Of a stretch of DNA of 51,384 nt, positions 9,311-17,969 are shown in pieces; within the stretch, counting starts at the first letter, position 1; every line of letters begins with the position of its first letter. The notes beneath the pieces were generated by a model, which was given only the letters and a program-made list of their open reading frames with translations, did not search any database and was not told where the DNA came from. Source of the DNA: Oceanospirillum sediminis (lineage in GTDB: Bacteria; Pseudomonadota; Gammaproteobacteria; Pseudomonadales; Halomonadaceae); NCBI RefSeq assembly GCF_014164585.1, contig NZ_JACJFM010000032.1:5354-56737 (forward strand), read 5' to 3'. Made by a program: the position numbers and the translations under genes.

Positions 9311-10193
9311 CCTCAAAGAAAAACTGCATTTCCGGTCTTGGTGTAAACTGACGAGGCAGTTGATAGCAAAAGTTTTGTAATTGCCTTTTTTGTTGACTAT
9401 CCAGGGCTAACAACTTCTTTTTCTGGCTTTGAATAACAAAATCAGATGGCTCCAGATAGGATGAGCCTACCTGAGGTACTTCTGTTGTGTCCGCCAACAA
9501 TGCCAGCTCATCAGGGCGAATATTACTCCAGAAGTTTTTGTACAATGCAGGCAACAGAGTGGTTAGTTGCTGCAGGTTAAGATCACCTGAGTACAGGTTT
9601 TCACTGCGTTTTCTAAGCCCTTGCAAATCTGTCTGGACTGTTTGTAGTTCTTGAGACTTACTTTTCAGCTGCTGGGTTAAATCCTTTTCCTGTTGCACTA
9701 ACTGCTCTATATGCTGCTGCTGTCGTTGAATCTGAGCATGAGCAGCCTGTAGCTCAGGAGATTGAGTATCTTCATTCGATTCCTCAGTGCCCTGCGATTT
9801 CACTATAACCAGCTCAGGCAGAACGTACTGCAGCAACCAATCTATATTCTGTTGATCAGGAACACGAGTGCCGGAACGTTCAGATAACCAGGAGAGCTTA
9901 ATTACCTGAACATCCGTAATATGATGATGGTTTACTACCTTGAAAAGTCGATCCCCCATAAGCAATCCTTCCTGATCACTGACCAGGACAACACTGTAAT
10001 GAGAGAACCCCTGATCATTGGTCAGCATGTCATTAAGTTCATCCAATGCTTTTTGCCAGCAACCATCACTGCTTGCTGGCATAGATTGCTCACCCCGAAT
10101 AGGTTGGAGTTTCCAACCCTGCTCTGTACGAAGAAAAGCAAAAAGAGCCCCCTGGTGTTTAATAAGCACCAGCATGTTTTTCTCGAGTGTCAT
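9294..10193 (-). CDS. Coiled-coil protein of unknown function in the Hsp70/HerA-like operon
   Basis: A 299-residue protein. Residues 1 to about 130 look like a mixed alpha/beta domain. Residues 145-200 are rich in Gln, Glu, Lys and Leu in a heptad-like pattern (HAQIQRQQQHIEQLVQQ onward), a clear coiled-coil candidate. The C-terminal 95 residues appear globular. AAAGGA lies about ten bases before the ATG. It follows the small hydrophobic protein by 43 bp and overlaps the next gene. A scaffold or dimeric adaptor role is plausible. No known family recognised. Confidence 0.6.
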   Translation of the reverse strand: MTLEKNMLVLIKHQGALFAFLRTEQGWKLQPIRGEQSMPASSDGCWQKALDELNDMLTNDQGFSHYSVVLVSDQEGLLMGDRLFKVVNHHHITDVQVIKLSWLSERSGTRVPDQQNIDWLLQYVLPELVIVKSQGTEESNEDTQSPELQAAHAQIQRQQQHIEQLVQQEKDLTQQLKSKSQELQTVQTDLQGLRKRSENLYSGDLNLQQLTTLLPALYKNFWSNIRPDELALLADTTEVPQVGSSYLEPSDFVIQSQKKKLLALDSQQKRQLQNFCYQLPRQFTPRPEMQFFFEDEACV

Positions 10194-10236
10194 ATCGTGT
10201 TAATCCTTTCAGAAAAAGGGCATATCTATACTGCAT

Positions 10237-10914
10237 TCAGGCCAGTGGTTCTTTATCTTTCAGCTCTGAAATCGTTCCATAAACCGCCTCATCACTCATT
10301 GAGGGAGTGCCTTCTTTCACCAGATTGAAGACTTCACCACGTACTTCGCGATTTTCACTGGCGGTCAGCTTCCCATCAAAATAATCTGCGATTTTTTCAA
10401 AGTCGGTATCCTTCTTCAGCATGCCGTTAATCTTCTCAGCATTAAAAAAGTCTGGTGAAAGGATAACCAGACGCAGCAGATGATCTGATTCCCCTGCTCT
10501 CATATCCATTTTTTCTTCAATTCCCTTTAGCCCCACCAGAATACCTGTTGCCGCAGTTACTGTTTTTTCAAACTCTGTTGTCGGGCTTTTTTCTGGATCA
10601 AGCTCAAAGTTACGAATCTCATCCAGGTATTCTTCATAGGTTGCATAGTTGTCTGGTTCAATTCCTTTCTCCTTCGCTTGCAGTGCCCGATCTCCCATCT
10701 CCATCTCATTCTCTGTAGGCTTAAAAGCCCCCGCCAGCTGCGCAACTATACTAATTACACTTCCAATAACTCCGAGATATGACAGCCCCTTTTCCATTAC
10801 TGGAGCTAACGTCGACACCGCAGAACCTAAACCACGGGCAATACTGCTACAGACACTGCCTACTGCACTTACCGCACTACTAAAAGCGTCACCAACTGAA
10901 GACCAAAATCCCAT
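10237..10914 (-). CDS. Protein with hydrophobic Gly/Ala/Ser-rich N-terminus, possibly membrane-active
   Basis: A 225-residue protein in two parts. Residues 1 to about 65 are hydrophobic and rich in small residues (MGFWSSVGDAFSSAVSAVG, then a stretch with GVIGSVISIVAQLAGAF), without the charged start and cleavage site of a signal peptide. This resembles amphipathic, membrane-inserting or pore-forming segments. The rest is acidic, helical and charged. GGAG lies seven bases before the ATG. It lies directly between the HerA-like ATPase gene and the coiled-coil gene, so it could be the effector, or a membrane anchor, of the system. That role is inferred only from composition. Confidence 0.6.
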   Translation of the reverse strand: MGFWSSVGDAFSSAVSAVGSVCSSIARGLGSAVSTLAPVMEKGLSYLGVIGSVISIVAQLAGAFKPTENEMEMGDRALQAKEKGIEPDNYATYEEYLDEIRNFELDPEKSPTTEFEKTVTAATGILVGLKGIEEKMDMRAGESDHLLRLVILSPDFFNAEKINGMLKKDTDFEKIADYFDGKLTASENREVRGEVFNLVKEGTPSMSDEAVYGTISELKDKEPLA

Positions 10915-10941
10915 TGCTATTCTCCAAAATCTTTTTATTGG

Positions 10942-13900
10942 TTAATTAAAAAGCGCTAAAAAATCTTCTCTAATACAAACTCTTTGCTCATTGCTTAATG
11001 ATGGGTTTTCAGCATCTAACGACATCAACAGCGTTAAAACCTCGGCAACGACTCCATCAGGAACCTCTTGTAATACTGTGTCACTCAGTAAGCCTTCCAG
11101 GCACTGATAAACCATTGAGTCATCGCCTTTGGGGTTAAATCGAACCATCGCTGTTGAGAAGCGGTCCTGTGTTTTCTGAAAACTGATCAGCAATTTATCC
11201 TGATCTTTTTTAGTCTTTGTCAAAGCGAAGGCACAACGATAGGCCAAACGCAATAAACGGTTACCTATAGACTGCAAACTTGCCAACTGCTCTGCTGACG
11301 TTACCAACCCTGTAGCGGTCAGATTGGGGAATAACTGCTCCCGTTGCTGCCAGGTTTGCTCCTGCCCCAGCACTTTCAGCGCTTCTTCAGCAAGAGGTTT
11401 GCCATCTGTCTCTGTCAGTTCTTCAATTTGTGCCCGAACAGGAGCATGCCAGCCACCACAATAAACCACCGTTTCACCCGCATTTAGCAGGGGTAAGAAG
11501 TCTTTCTGCTCATCATTCAGGCTCATGGCATCGCCAATAGCGGTGCGATCATCAGCAGCAAACAAACGATGCACAATCTTCGTATGGGTATTTTTTAAGA
11601 CATCAGGAATCAGCTTATTGGGAATCTGATCAGCAATAATAAGGCCCTCACCGTATTTACGGACTTCCGCCAGCATGTTGGCTAACATTTCGACACCCAT
11701 CTTTTTAGCATCCGATTCCCCGGGCTCAGGTCTGGATAACAACCGGTGGGCTTCTTCAATCAAAGTCAGATGCTGAAAGGACGGGTCTTTGGTGTGCCGG
11801 TGCTTCATACACTCTGCCAGACGAGTCACAATTAACCCCATAAACAGCGCTTTGTCCTGTTCGCTTTTCAGCTCTTCCAGTTCAATAACTACACGTTTAT
11901 CCAACAGCGCATCAAAGTTTATCGAGCGTCGGGTATTAAGCATCGTACCTTTAACGCCCCGGGTCAGGTTAGTTAGCCTGGCAACCAGAGAACCATGATA
12001 CTTCTCTTCAAACTCACGCCCCATACCTTTGGATTTAATCAGGCTATCCAGCTGGGCAATCATGTCTGAGAAAGTGGGCCAGCAGCAGCCCTGTAGAGAA
12101 TCATCCCAGGGATTATCATAATAAAGATTATCTCCAGTACTCAGATCCCAGCCCTTTTCGCTATAAGCCTCAATAATGGCCTCTTCAACCAGTTGCGGCA
12201 TCGCCGCCTCCATCGGATAGACCGTGGTTAACGTTGAAGTCAGTACACTAATATGACCGGCAAGATTTTGTCTCGGATGAACTAACTCAAAGGGGTTCAA
12301 ACGGAAGGGGGTGATATCCTCACGACCAGGAAGGTAATATTCAACATTAAGATCACGCTCATGCAGTGCCCGATATTCCGTTTTTGCCGGTTCAATCACC
12401 ATAAAAGGCAGACCGGCGCTTTCCAGTAATTGCATGTTGGTTGTCGTTTTACCTGCACCTGTGACTCCGGTGACAAAGGCATGCTTACTCAGATCAAGGC
12501 GATTTATCTGCAAAGGACTGTCTTTTAACAGGCGGCCATGGTGCACAATATGGCCGATATTTAGCTCTTGTTCCTTATCTTTTATCAACTGAGTATTTAC
12601 TGCAAAATCGACACTTTTCCTTAACACAATGCCTGGAAGCTCTTTAGTAGGTATACCGGTATACAGCGCCAGTTCTTTAGTATTCAACCAGGTAGCCATA
12701 TCCAGATGACCTGCTTTACACACTGGAATACTATTAACCAATAGAGGTTCTCTACGCATGACCTGATCGAGGGTAACACTGTGCAACTGTAATAGATCCC
12801 CGAGTTTTCGAGACTTCCTGGGTAACTCAACCACTTTTAAAGGTGTCGCAGTCGGTAGGCTGCCCTGAAAGATAGAACGCACACTTTCACGTAACATCTG
12901 AAAGCTCCGGTTATCCGGTGCACTCAGATACACTGCAGTGCGGAACATACCTTTACTACGTCCCAGACGAAAACGCTCAATCACCTGGTCGCTTAAGTGT
13001 TTTTGCAGCTCTTCAATACTTTTATCAATATGTTCCTGGGTAAGGGATGATCCCAGGCTAATATTCTTACCTTCGGTATCTGAAATGTTACTAGACCAGT
13101 TTTTACTATCAGATACACTTTTCGTAGTACTTTCAGAGTGGCCGGTACTGCTACCACCAGAGCTACTGGTACTGCTGCCACCAGAGCTACTGGTACTGCT
13201 GCCACCAGAAGTACCAGTACTGCTACCGCCAGTTTTAGCTTCACTTTTTCCTTCACTGGTAGAAGTACTATTCGCATTATTAGTGCCCGCATTTTTATTT
13301 TTTGTGTTACTCCACCCCTCATTTTCTGTTTTATTCCACCCCTCATTTTTTGTTTTATTCCACCCTTCATTTTTTGTTTTATTCCACCCTTCATTCTTAG
13401 ATTTTGTAGTACTAGCGCTATCTGAATTGCTCCAGCTACGACTATCCCCCTTAGTTTCAGCTTCGGTATGACTTGTGGAAGTAGTTTCATTTTCAGACTT
13501 CTGGATAGACTGCTTTGCGAAAGCTGATAATCTGGTAGAAAGATCATAGGTTTGATTAAGGATATCCTTAATCTCACTGTCCGAACCAGATTCAGCTACG
13601 ACCAGCATTTGCCAGTACTCTCCCGTCAGAGAATTCACCAGGCGCTCAATTCCCTGAGTATCTTCTTGATTCGATAGCTGGTTATGATCATTGAAAGAAG
13701 GGACTCCCTGAACCATCCCCAGATGAACACTTCGTTGCATCATCTGATGAAAATCAGAGTCATTGACTGCTTTTTGTAATTGAATTCCAGGGAAGTTACC
13801 TTCTAATGCACCTTTCAATAGCTTTGATGCTTCATGAGATATTGCTACTTCACGACTGGCAACGCCAATATAAAGCTCCACACATTGGGGAGTGCCGTTT

Positions 13901-14145
13901 AACAAGTATGCTAAGGAAACTGATGAATCATTCAAAATAGACAGCACATTAGACATTGCCAGTCTATAGCCCTCTGCTTTGTCCTCTCCAATTTCGCAAA
14001 TACGAAAGAAACGGTATTCCAGCTGGTCTGCTGGAATCATAGGCCTGGCCTGATCCGTATTTATTTCAGGGATATCCCAGAATAGAGCAATATCTTCTTC
14101 TGATTTGACCAGCTCCAGGCTGCTTTCTATCGAGCTAAACCCCAT
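10942..14145 (-). CDS. HerA/FtsK-type (DUF87-like) ATPase with long Ser/Gly-rich linker
   Basis: A 1067-residue P-loop ATPase and first gene of the operon. Walker A is GVTGAGKTT (560-568), followed by VIEPAKTEYRAL. Walker B is LTLIEEAH (793-800). LIIADQ (834-839) is a sensor-like strand, and an Arg-containing HRLFAADDR follows. This is the hexameric HerA/VirB4/FtsK superfamily, whose members pump DNA or protein. Residues about 220-360 are a low-complexity linker of Ser, Gly, Thr and Asn with short tandem repeats, which separates the N-terminal domain from the motor. AAGGA lies six bases before the ATG. Whether the substrate is DNA or protein cannot be told; no nuclease domain is fused. Confidence 0.85.
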   Translation of the reverse strand: MGFSSIESSLELVKSEEDIALFWDIPEINTDQARPMIPADQLEYRFFRICEIGEDKAEGYRLAMSNVLSILNDSSVSLAYLLNGTPQCVELYIGVASREVAISHEASKLLKGALEGNFPGIQLQKAVNDSDFHQMMQRSVHLGMVQGVPSFNDHNQLSNQEDTQGIERLVNSLTGEYWQMLVVAESGSDSEIKDILNQTYDLSTRLSAFAKQSIQKSENETTSTSHTEAETKGDSRSWSNSDSASTTKSKNEGWNKTKNEGWNKTKNEGWNKTENEGWSNTKNKNAGTNNANSTSTSEGKSEAKTGGSSTGTSGGSSTSSSGGSSTSSSGGSSTGHSESTTKSVSDSKNWSSNISDTEGKNISLGSSLTQEHIDKSIEELQKHLSDQVIERFRLGRSKGMFRTAVYLSAPDNRSFQMLRESVRSIFQGSLPTATPLKVVELPRKSRKLGDLLQLHSVTLDQVMRREPLLVNSIPVCKAGHLDMATWLNTKELALYTGIPTKELPGIVLRKSVDFAVNTQLIKDKEQELNIGHIVHHGRLLKDSPLQINRLDLSKHAFVTGVTGAGKTTTNMQLLESAGLPFMVIEPAKTEYRALHERDLNVEYYLPGREDITPFRLNPFELVHPRQNLAGHISVLTSTLTTVYPMEAAMPQLVEEAIIEAYSEKGWDLSTGDNLYYDNPWDDSLQGCCWPTFSDMIAQLDSLIKSKGMGREFEEKYHGSLVARLTNLTRGVKGTMLNTRRSINFDALLDKRVVIELEELKSEQDKALFMGLIVTRLAECMKHRHTKDPSFQHLTLIEEAHRLLSRPEPGESDAKKMGVEMLANMLAEVRKYGEGLIIADQIPNKLIPDVLKNTHTKIVHRLFAADDRTAIGDAMSLNDEQKDFLPLLNAGETVVYCGGWHAPVRAQIEELTETDGKPLAEEALKVLGQEQTWQQREQLFPNLTATGLVTSAEQLASLQSIGNRLLRLAYRCAFALTKTKKDQDKLLISFQKTQDRFSTAMVRFNPKGDDSMVYQCLEGLLSDTVLQEVPDGVVAEVLTLLMSLDAENPSLSNEQRVCIREDFLALFN
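13141..13401 (-). repeat. Short in-gene tandem repeats coding the linker of the HerA-like ATPase
   Basis: Two arrays of 24-bp units lie within the gene. At 13300-13401 the unit encodes NEGWNKTK, four copies with slight variation. At 13141-13230 the unit encodes GGSSTSSS-type sequence, also about four copies. Both keep the frame, so copy-number change alters linker length without destroying the protein. Confidence 0.8.
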
Positions 14146-14381
14146 TCTTAATCCTTACAAAACAGTTATTATTGATAGTAGTGAAGCGAAAAAACTGAAA
14201 AAAATGCCTGAACACCGGTATTTCAGCTAAACGATATCTGCTCACATCAGCAGCGCTACAATCTCTCCCTCAATGTTAATCTGAGGCGATAAAGTAAAAC
14301 TGGATAAGATGCTAATTATTTTCAGCATTAACAGATACCAGGGATATCCCTAAGATAAGTGCTAATAAATTGTTTTAATTA
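14146..14381. promoter_or_regulatory. Leader and presumed promoter region of the Hsp70/HerA-like operon
   Basis: An A/T-rich stretch upstream of the HerA-like gene. It must hold the operon promoter because the next gene upstream ends in a terminator-like structure. A short palindrome GGGATATCCC lies at 14341-14350. I could not identify a convincing -35/-10 pair by eye. Confidence 0.4.
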
Positions 14382-14422
14382 AAAAAATATCCCGGGTAAA
14401 TCTACCTTAAGCCCGATATTTA
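14382..14422 (-). terminator. Probable intrinsic terminator of the exported-protein gene
   Basis: Read on the minus strand, AATATCGGG pairs with CCCGGGATATT across a loop of about 14 bases and runs into a T-tract. It follows the stop codon of the 190-residue gene. A separate palindrome (ACGTCATT and AATGACGT around one base, 14423-14439) overlaps that stop codon and could be an operator or extra stem. Confidence 0.6.
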
Positions 14423-14437
14423 CGTCATTTAATGACG

Positions 14438-15010
14438 TCAGAATACCTCTGCATCAGGAGCAAATGACCTAGGCCTTAACGCATCTTTTTTAGCCTCACG
14501 TTCCTTTACCAGATCCTCCAGATACCATTCTTCGTTCATGTGATTAAAGTCGTTCATCTGAGCTCTCATCAGATACAACATGCCACCCTGATGAATATTA
14601 AAAGCCTGCTGACCATCTGGCTTTTTCAGTTTTTCAGGAAATGTACGAAGCGTGTAGGCAGGGTTCTGTATGCCCAGTTCCTCACCCAGTGTCGAAAAGT
14701 GCTGGCCGGACAGGACAAAACGGGGCTCTTTTTTGAAACACAGGTTCACCTGATCAAACGATCGGTCCTTAAGCTGTGCAGCGGTATGCAGAAACACCCG
14801 GAAAACATCCATGGCGCTACCCTGCTCTGTCAGATTGTGAACACAGAAATTCAGCTGCTTTTTCGTTGTTGTCAGAGAGAATGCAACAGCGGTATTACGG
14901 CTATCCTGCTCAAGCACGGCCTTCTTTTCTTTATGCAGGATTTGAGCAGATGCAGATGCAGACAACAGCGCAAATAGTAAACCGAGCAAAAGTTTGATCT
15001 TAAATTGCAT
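14438..15010 (-). CDS. Exported protein of unknown function
   Basis: A 190-residue protein starting with a clear Sec signal peptide: Lys near residue 4, a Leu-rich core and a likely cut after SASASA (residues 17-22). The mature part has two cysteines (in NFCVHN and NLCFKK) that could form a disulphide. AAGGA lies seven bases before the ATG. It follows the second exported-protein gene by 12 bp on the same strand, so they form a two-gene unit. I recognise no family. Confidence 0.65.
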   Translation of the reverse strand: MQFKIKLLLGLLFALLSASASAQILHKEKKAVLEQDSRNTAVAFSLTTTKKQLNFCVHNLTEQGSAMDVFRVFLHTAAQLKDRSFDQVNLCFKKEPRFVLSGQHFSTLGEELGIQNPAYTLRTFPEKLKKPDGQQAFNIHQGGMLYLMRAQMNDFNHMNEEWYLEDLVKEREAKKDALRPRSFAPDAEVF

Positions 15011-15022
15011 GATGAAATCCTT

Positions 15023-15622
15023 TTAAAATGCTTCCGTGTCGGACTGGTTGTTGCTCTGCTCAATGGTATTTTTGGCTGCATAGAAAGCCGGACTTTCGTA
15101 AGCGACAGAAAGATAACCTTTACCTCTTCCTGTACCTTCCAACTGAACAGAAATGTAGCCATTCTGATATTCAAACAGTGATATGTAATTGCCACATCCG
15201 GAGTATTTCAGGCACTGATAGAACTCATCGGCATCATCGTATAATGCCAGCCCCGTTCGTTCATGGCTGCGCTTCGGCTCACCATACTTCTGAATCAGAA
15301 GTGACTTCACCTGGTTGTAAAGTGCCTTACCATCACGGCCATAAATATCAGAAGTGAAAGCCCGGGAATGAGCGATGACCTTTACCAGTTTTTTCCGATA
15401 CGTCACTGCCATATAGGTATCAGCCCTGGACCAGGCTTTAGGTGTGGATACAGAGGTCAGAACATTGAACTTCCCGGCAGGCGAGGCCGACTTAAAACCA
15501 GACTTCTTCAGCTGGCTTTCTGTCATCCCCCAGTTCAATCCAAAAGGTTCCGGAAAAGGCTCTGCGGCTGAAACCATCACAGAGAAAGAAGATGCCAGTA
15601 GTATAAGAGGCAGTATTTTCAT
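15023..15622 (-). CDS. Exported protein of unknown function, partner of the next gene
   Basis: About 199 residues from the ATG at 15622, chosen because GGGA lies just upstream and because it gives a clean signal peptide (MKILPLILLASSFSVMVSAA). A longer frame to 15643 has no such support. The mature start PFPEPFGLNWGMTESQL resembles periplasmic proteins that begin with a PFGLxWGM-type segment. Two cysteines (QCLKYSGCGNY) could pair. Function unknown; it probably acts in the envelope with the downstream gene. Confidence 0.65.
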   Translation of the reverse strand: MKILPLILLASSFSVMVSAAEPFPEPFGLNWGMTESQLKKSGFKSASPAGKFNVLTSVSTPKAWSRADTYMAVTYRKKLVKVIAHSRAFTSDIYGRDGKALYNQVKSLLIQKYGEPKRSHERTGLALYDDADEFYQCLKYSGCGNYISLFEYQNGYISVQLEGTGRGKGYLSVAYESPAFYAAKNTIEQSNNQSDTEAF

Positions 15623-15943
15623 GTTTTCCCATCCTGTAAACATCGATCTGAAAAGCGCGTCAATTCACTTGTAGGAGTGATTTAACGCTTTATCTTTGTA
15701 ATAGCAGGAGGTATACCAATTAAAAAATATTTTTGTTTTTCAGATAGTTAAAAAATAATAGGCAGAAAAAATAGTCATAGAAATAACTTTTATTATGGGT
15801 GAATAAAATTTATTACTCCGCTGAATAACGAGCACTGAAGGGAAAACAGATGAAGGATTCTACGGACATTCAGCAGTAACAGGACACCCGTAAACAGCCT
15901 GGGCAGGCAATAAGAGCCGGGAAGAACAGCAAATAATATTGGC
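15623..15943. other. Intergenic region without a recognised gene
   Basis: About 320 bp between two minus-strand transcription units. The right part (about 15720-15810) is strongly A/T-rich. It should hold the promoter for the two exported proteins and the end of the restriction operon. I see no clear terminator hairpin, repeat or coding frame. Confidence 0.4.
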
Positions 15944-16621
15944 TTATCTATAAGCCTCATTCTTAATCAGCAAGATTACTCCAGGATAAAGGTAGTCACT
16001 TCCAGCTAAATCATCAGTATGATCAAGCAGATACTGACGCATCTCTTTTGGAAAACACCAGGCTACTGCGTGATAGTTATTGGTATCAATCACCTGATTC
16101 ACATACTGTGCTATATGCTCGTGCAAATCAGACTCTTCGCTTTCCAGCAGGTTTTGAGCACGGTTCACCGTCAGATAAGGCACAACAAATAATGCGCCCA
16201 GTGCGTCAACGTCAAAATTATTCCGGCTGCTTTTCGCATCGTTCAGGGCTTTATCCAACTCCCCCGAAATAACATCAGCTAATTCTCTGCGCGCATCCAT
16301 CGATATTGTCAGCATCTTGGCTTCAAGCAACTGTTCGACCGTGGTGGTCTTCAACCAAAGGTCCACACGGCCATTCCATTTTGGTCGATGCTTAGCCCCT
16401 TTTTCCGCCTGATACTCCTGCAATGCAATACCACCACAGCGCCATATAGAAGCAGAAACAATGCCGACATTCGCCAGTTCAGTGAACAGATAAGGTGCAT
16501 CCTCCCCCTCTGTCATTCGACAATAACGCTCAGTGGCTAGAATCCACTCTTCAAGAATGGGAGACCAATGGTCCAGTTTGCGTTTTTGCTTAACCTGATA
16601 GCCTGTTATTGAAAACTGCAT
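15944..16621 (-). CDS. Possible PD-(D/E)xK nuclease-like protein, last gene of the restriction operon
   Basis: A 225-residue protein I do not recognise as a whole. Residues 84-102 contain GRVD-LWL followed by LLEAK, that is Asp87 then Glu100-x-Lys102, the arrangement of a PD-(D/E)xK nuclease core. The rest is helix-rich. Its start lies 2 bp after the stop of the DUF6933-like gene, so it belongs to the type I restriction operon. The motif is short and could be chance; an accessory nuclease or anti-self factor would fit the place. Confidence 0.55.
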   Translation of the reverse strand: MQFSITGYQVKQKRKLDHWSPILEEWILATERYCRMTEGEDAPYLFTELANVGIVSASIWRCGGIALQEYQAEKGAKHRPKWNGRVDLWLKTTTVEQLLEAKMLTISMDARRELADVISGELDKALNDAKSSRNNFDVDALGALFVVPYLTVNRAQNLLESEESDLHEHIAQYVNQVIDTNNYHAVAWCFPKEMRQYLLDHTDDLAGSDYLYPGVILLIKNEAYR

Positions 16622-16623
16622 AC

Positions 16624-17295
16624 TTATTTACTTTCCATTGTTTTGCGATAGTGATGCATAGAGACAACGTTATCTGGTAGTTGCTCTTGTTGCCTCCTAT
16701 CGTCAACACTAACCGAAATAGTCACTTGCTTGTCGGCAGCCAAATCTAACAATTCCAGTATTGCCTCATTCGGCCAGACCGATTCCGATTGCCCTTTAAT
16801 CCCGCAGGGAGCTTCCGCCAGCCAGTTTGATACCCGATAAGCATTGAGATCCTGAATATTGGCATTATCGACCCATAGCAAACTTTCCAGCCGTCCTTTC
16901 ATCTGATTCAGCGTGCCCATAACTGAACGATCACTGCGATTATCCAGCACCAGCGGCTCAAGCAAACGGCTGGCAGTGTCCATCTGCTGCTCACTGACAC
17001 CCATCTTAAGCAGCGTGTTCATCAAAACATCTTCAAACAACCACTGCAGATTGCGATAATCCGGCTTAGTTAAACAAGGCAATAGCAGCGGAAATCGTGT
17101 CGCTTCATGCACCAGCAAAATACAGTTTCTGCGTTGTAACGTGATCAGATTACCCTGCCAGTCACTGAGTGGGTTCTGCCCTGCAACAACCTGGGAATCA
17201 GACTGAAGCACCGCGCTATTTTTAACCGGCAAACGGCCATCATCATCCAGTGGCAGTTTATCGAAGAGTTTCTTGGTGCAATGGATATGGATCAT
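16624..17295 (-). CDS. DUF6933-like protein
   Basis: A 223-residue protein whose N-terminus (MIHIHCTKKLFDKLP) and later segment (CILLVHEATRFPLLLP) resemble the DUF6933 family. These are small proteins of unknown function often found beside a second short gene, as here. The C-terminal 60 residues are less conserved and may be a separate acidic tail. No strong ribosome site is visible. It lies 42 bp after a frameshifted gene and 2 bp before the nuclease-like gene. Confidence 0.55.
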   Translation of the reverse strand: MIHIHCTKKLFDKLPLDDDGRLPVKNSAVLQSDSQVVAGQNPLSDWQGNLITLQRRNCILLVHEATRFPLLLPCLTKPDYRNLQWLFEDVLMNTLLKMGVSEQQMDTASRLLEPLVLDNRSDRSVMGTLNQMKGRLESLLWVDNANIQDLNAYRVSNWLAEAPCGIKGQSESVWPNEAILELLDLAADKQVTISVSVDDRRQQEQLPDNVVSMHHYRKTMESK

Positions 17296-17337
17296 AGTGT
17301 GAAATAAGCTCGAATTAATAATTACCGATAGCCTGAA

Positions 17338-17932
17338 CTAGCGAACACCCTGCGCAGTTTCAATCAACTTTCTCAGTATCACAGACCAATCCAGATCCGC
17401 ATAGTGATGCACTGGCCTTACAGCGCCACCCGTTTCAAGCGTAATCGTTGGATGGGCAAAACCGTGATAACACTGAGGGCGGCACTGGGTAATAAGACTT
17501 CTCACCATCCTTGATATGCAGGGTAAAACGGCCATCCTCCTGAGACAGATAAAAGGGCGGATACTCATGCAGCCCCAGCAAATACTCCAGATTATTCTGC
17601 TGACAAGGCAGCAAACCAATCTTGTTATTCAGACAAGCCGTGGTCGGATTATCGTTCACCAGCTCAATACCCAAGCGCATACTGCCAGTCTGGTTATAAC
17701 CGGGTATAGTCTCAACCGGCATAGGAATCAGACAATCAAACGCCCCCTGCACACCCCTCTGAAGCAGCTGCTTAATCTCCTTGGTGTACTGCTGCCCCAT
17801 CCCCAACAAATCAGCCTGCTCCACATCAACTTCAACTAATGAAAAATACAACTGCACTTCACCATACTTACGACCACGATAGTCATAGGAAAAGCTAATG
17901 GGCAAAGCGATACCCCGAATACTGTCATTCAT
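17338..17932 (-). pseudogene. Unknown small gene of the restriction operon, apparently frameshifted
   Basis: The main frame (17435-17932) encodes 165 residues after a good ribosome site (AAGGA seven bases before ATG). Near 17440-17490 the sense moves to another frame, which continues HGFAHPTITLETGGAVRP and ends in a natural-looking Asp/Trp-rich helix at 17338. Together the two frames give a protein of about 195 residues. The shift could be a real indel, a sequencing error or programmed. I do not recognise the family; it is probably the partner of the DUF6933-like gene. Confidence 0.5.
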
Positions 17933-17969
17933 TGATATATCCTTGCGGGAAATCTGGAGTAAGGGGAGC

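Noticed and set aside
13141-13401. CRISPR array
   Set aside because: Units are 24 bp, contiguous, coding and in frame; there are no unique spacers.
12938-13577. Frames opposite and within the HerA-like linker
   Set aside because: Low-complexity artefacts of the Ser/Gly/Asn repeats.
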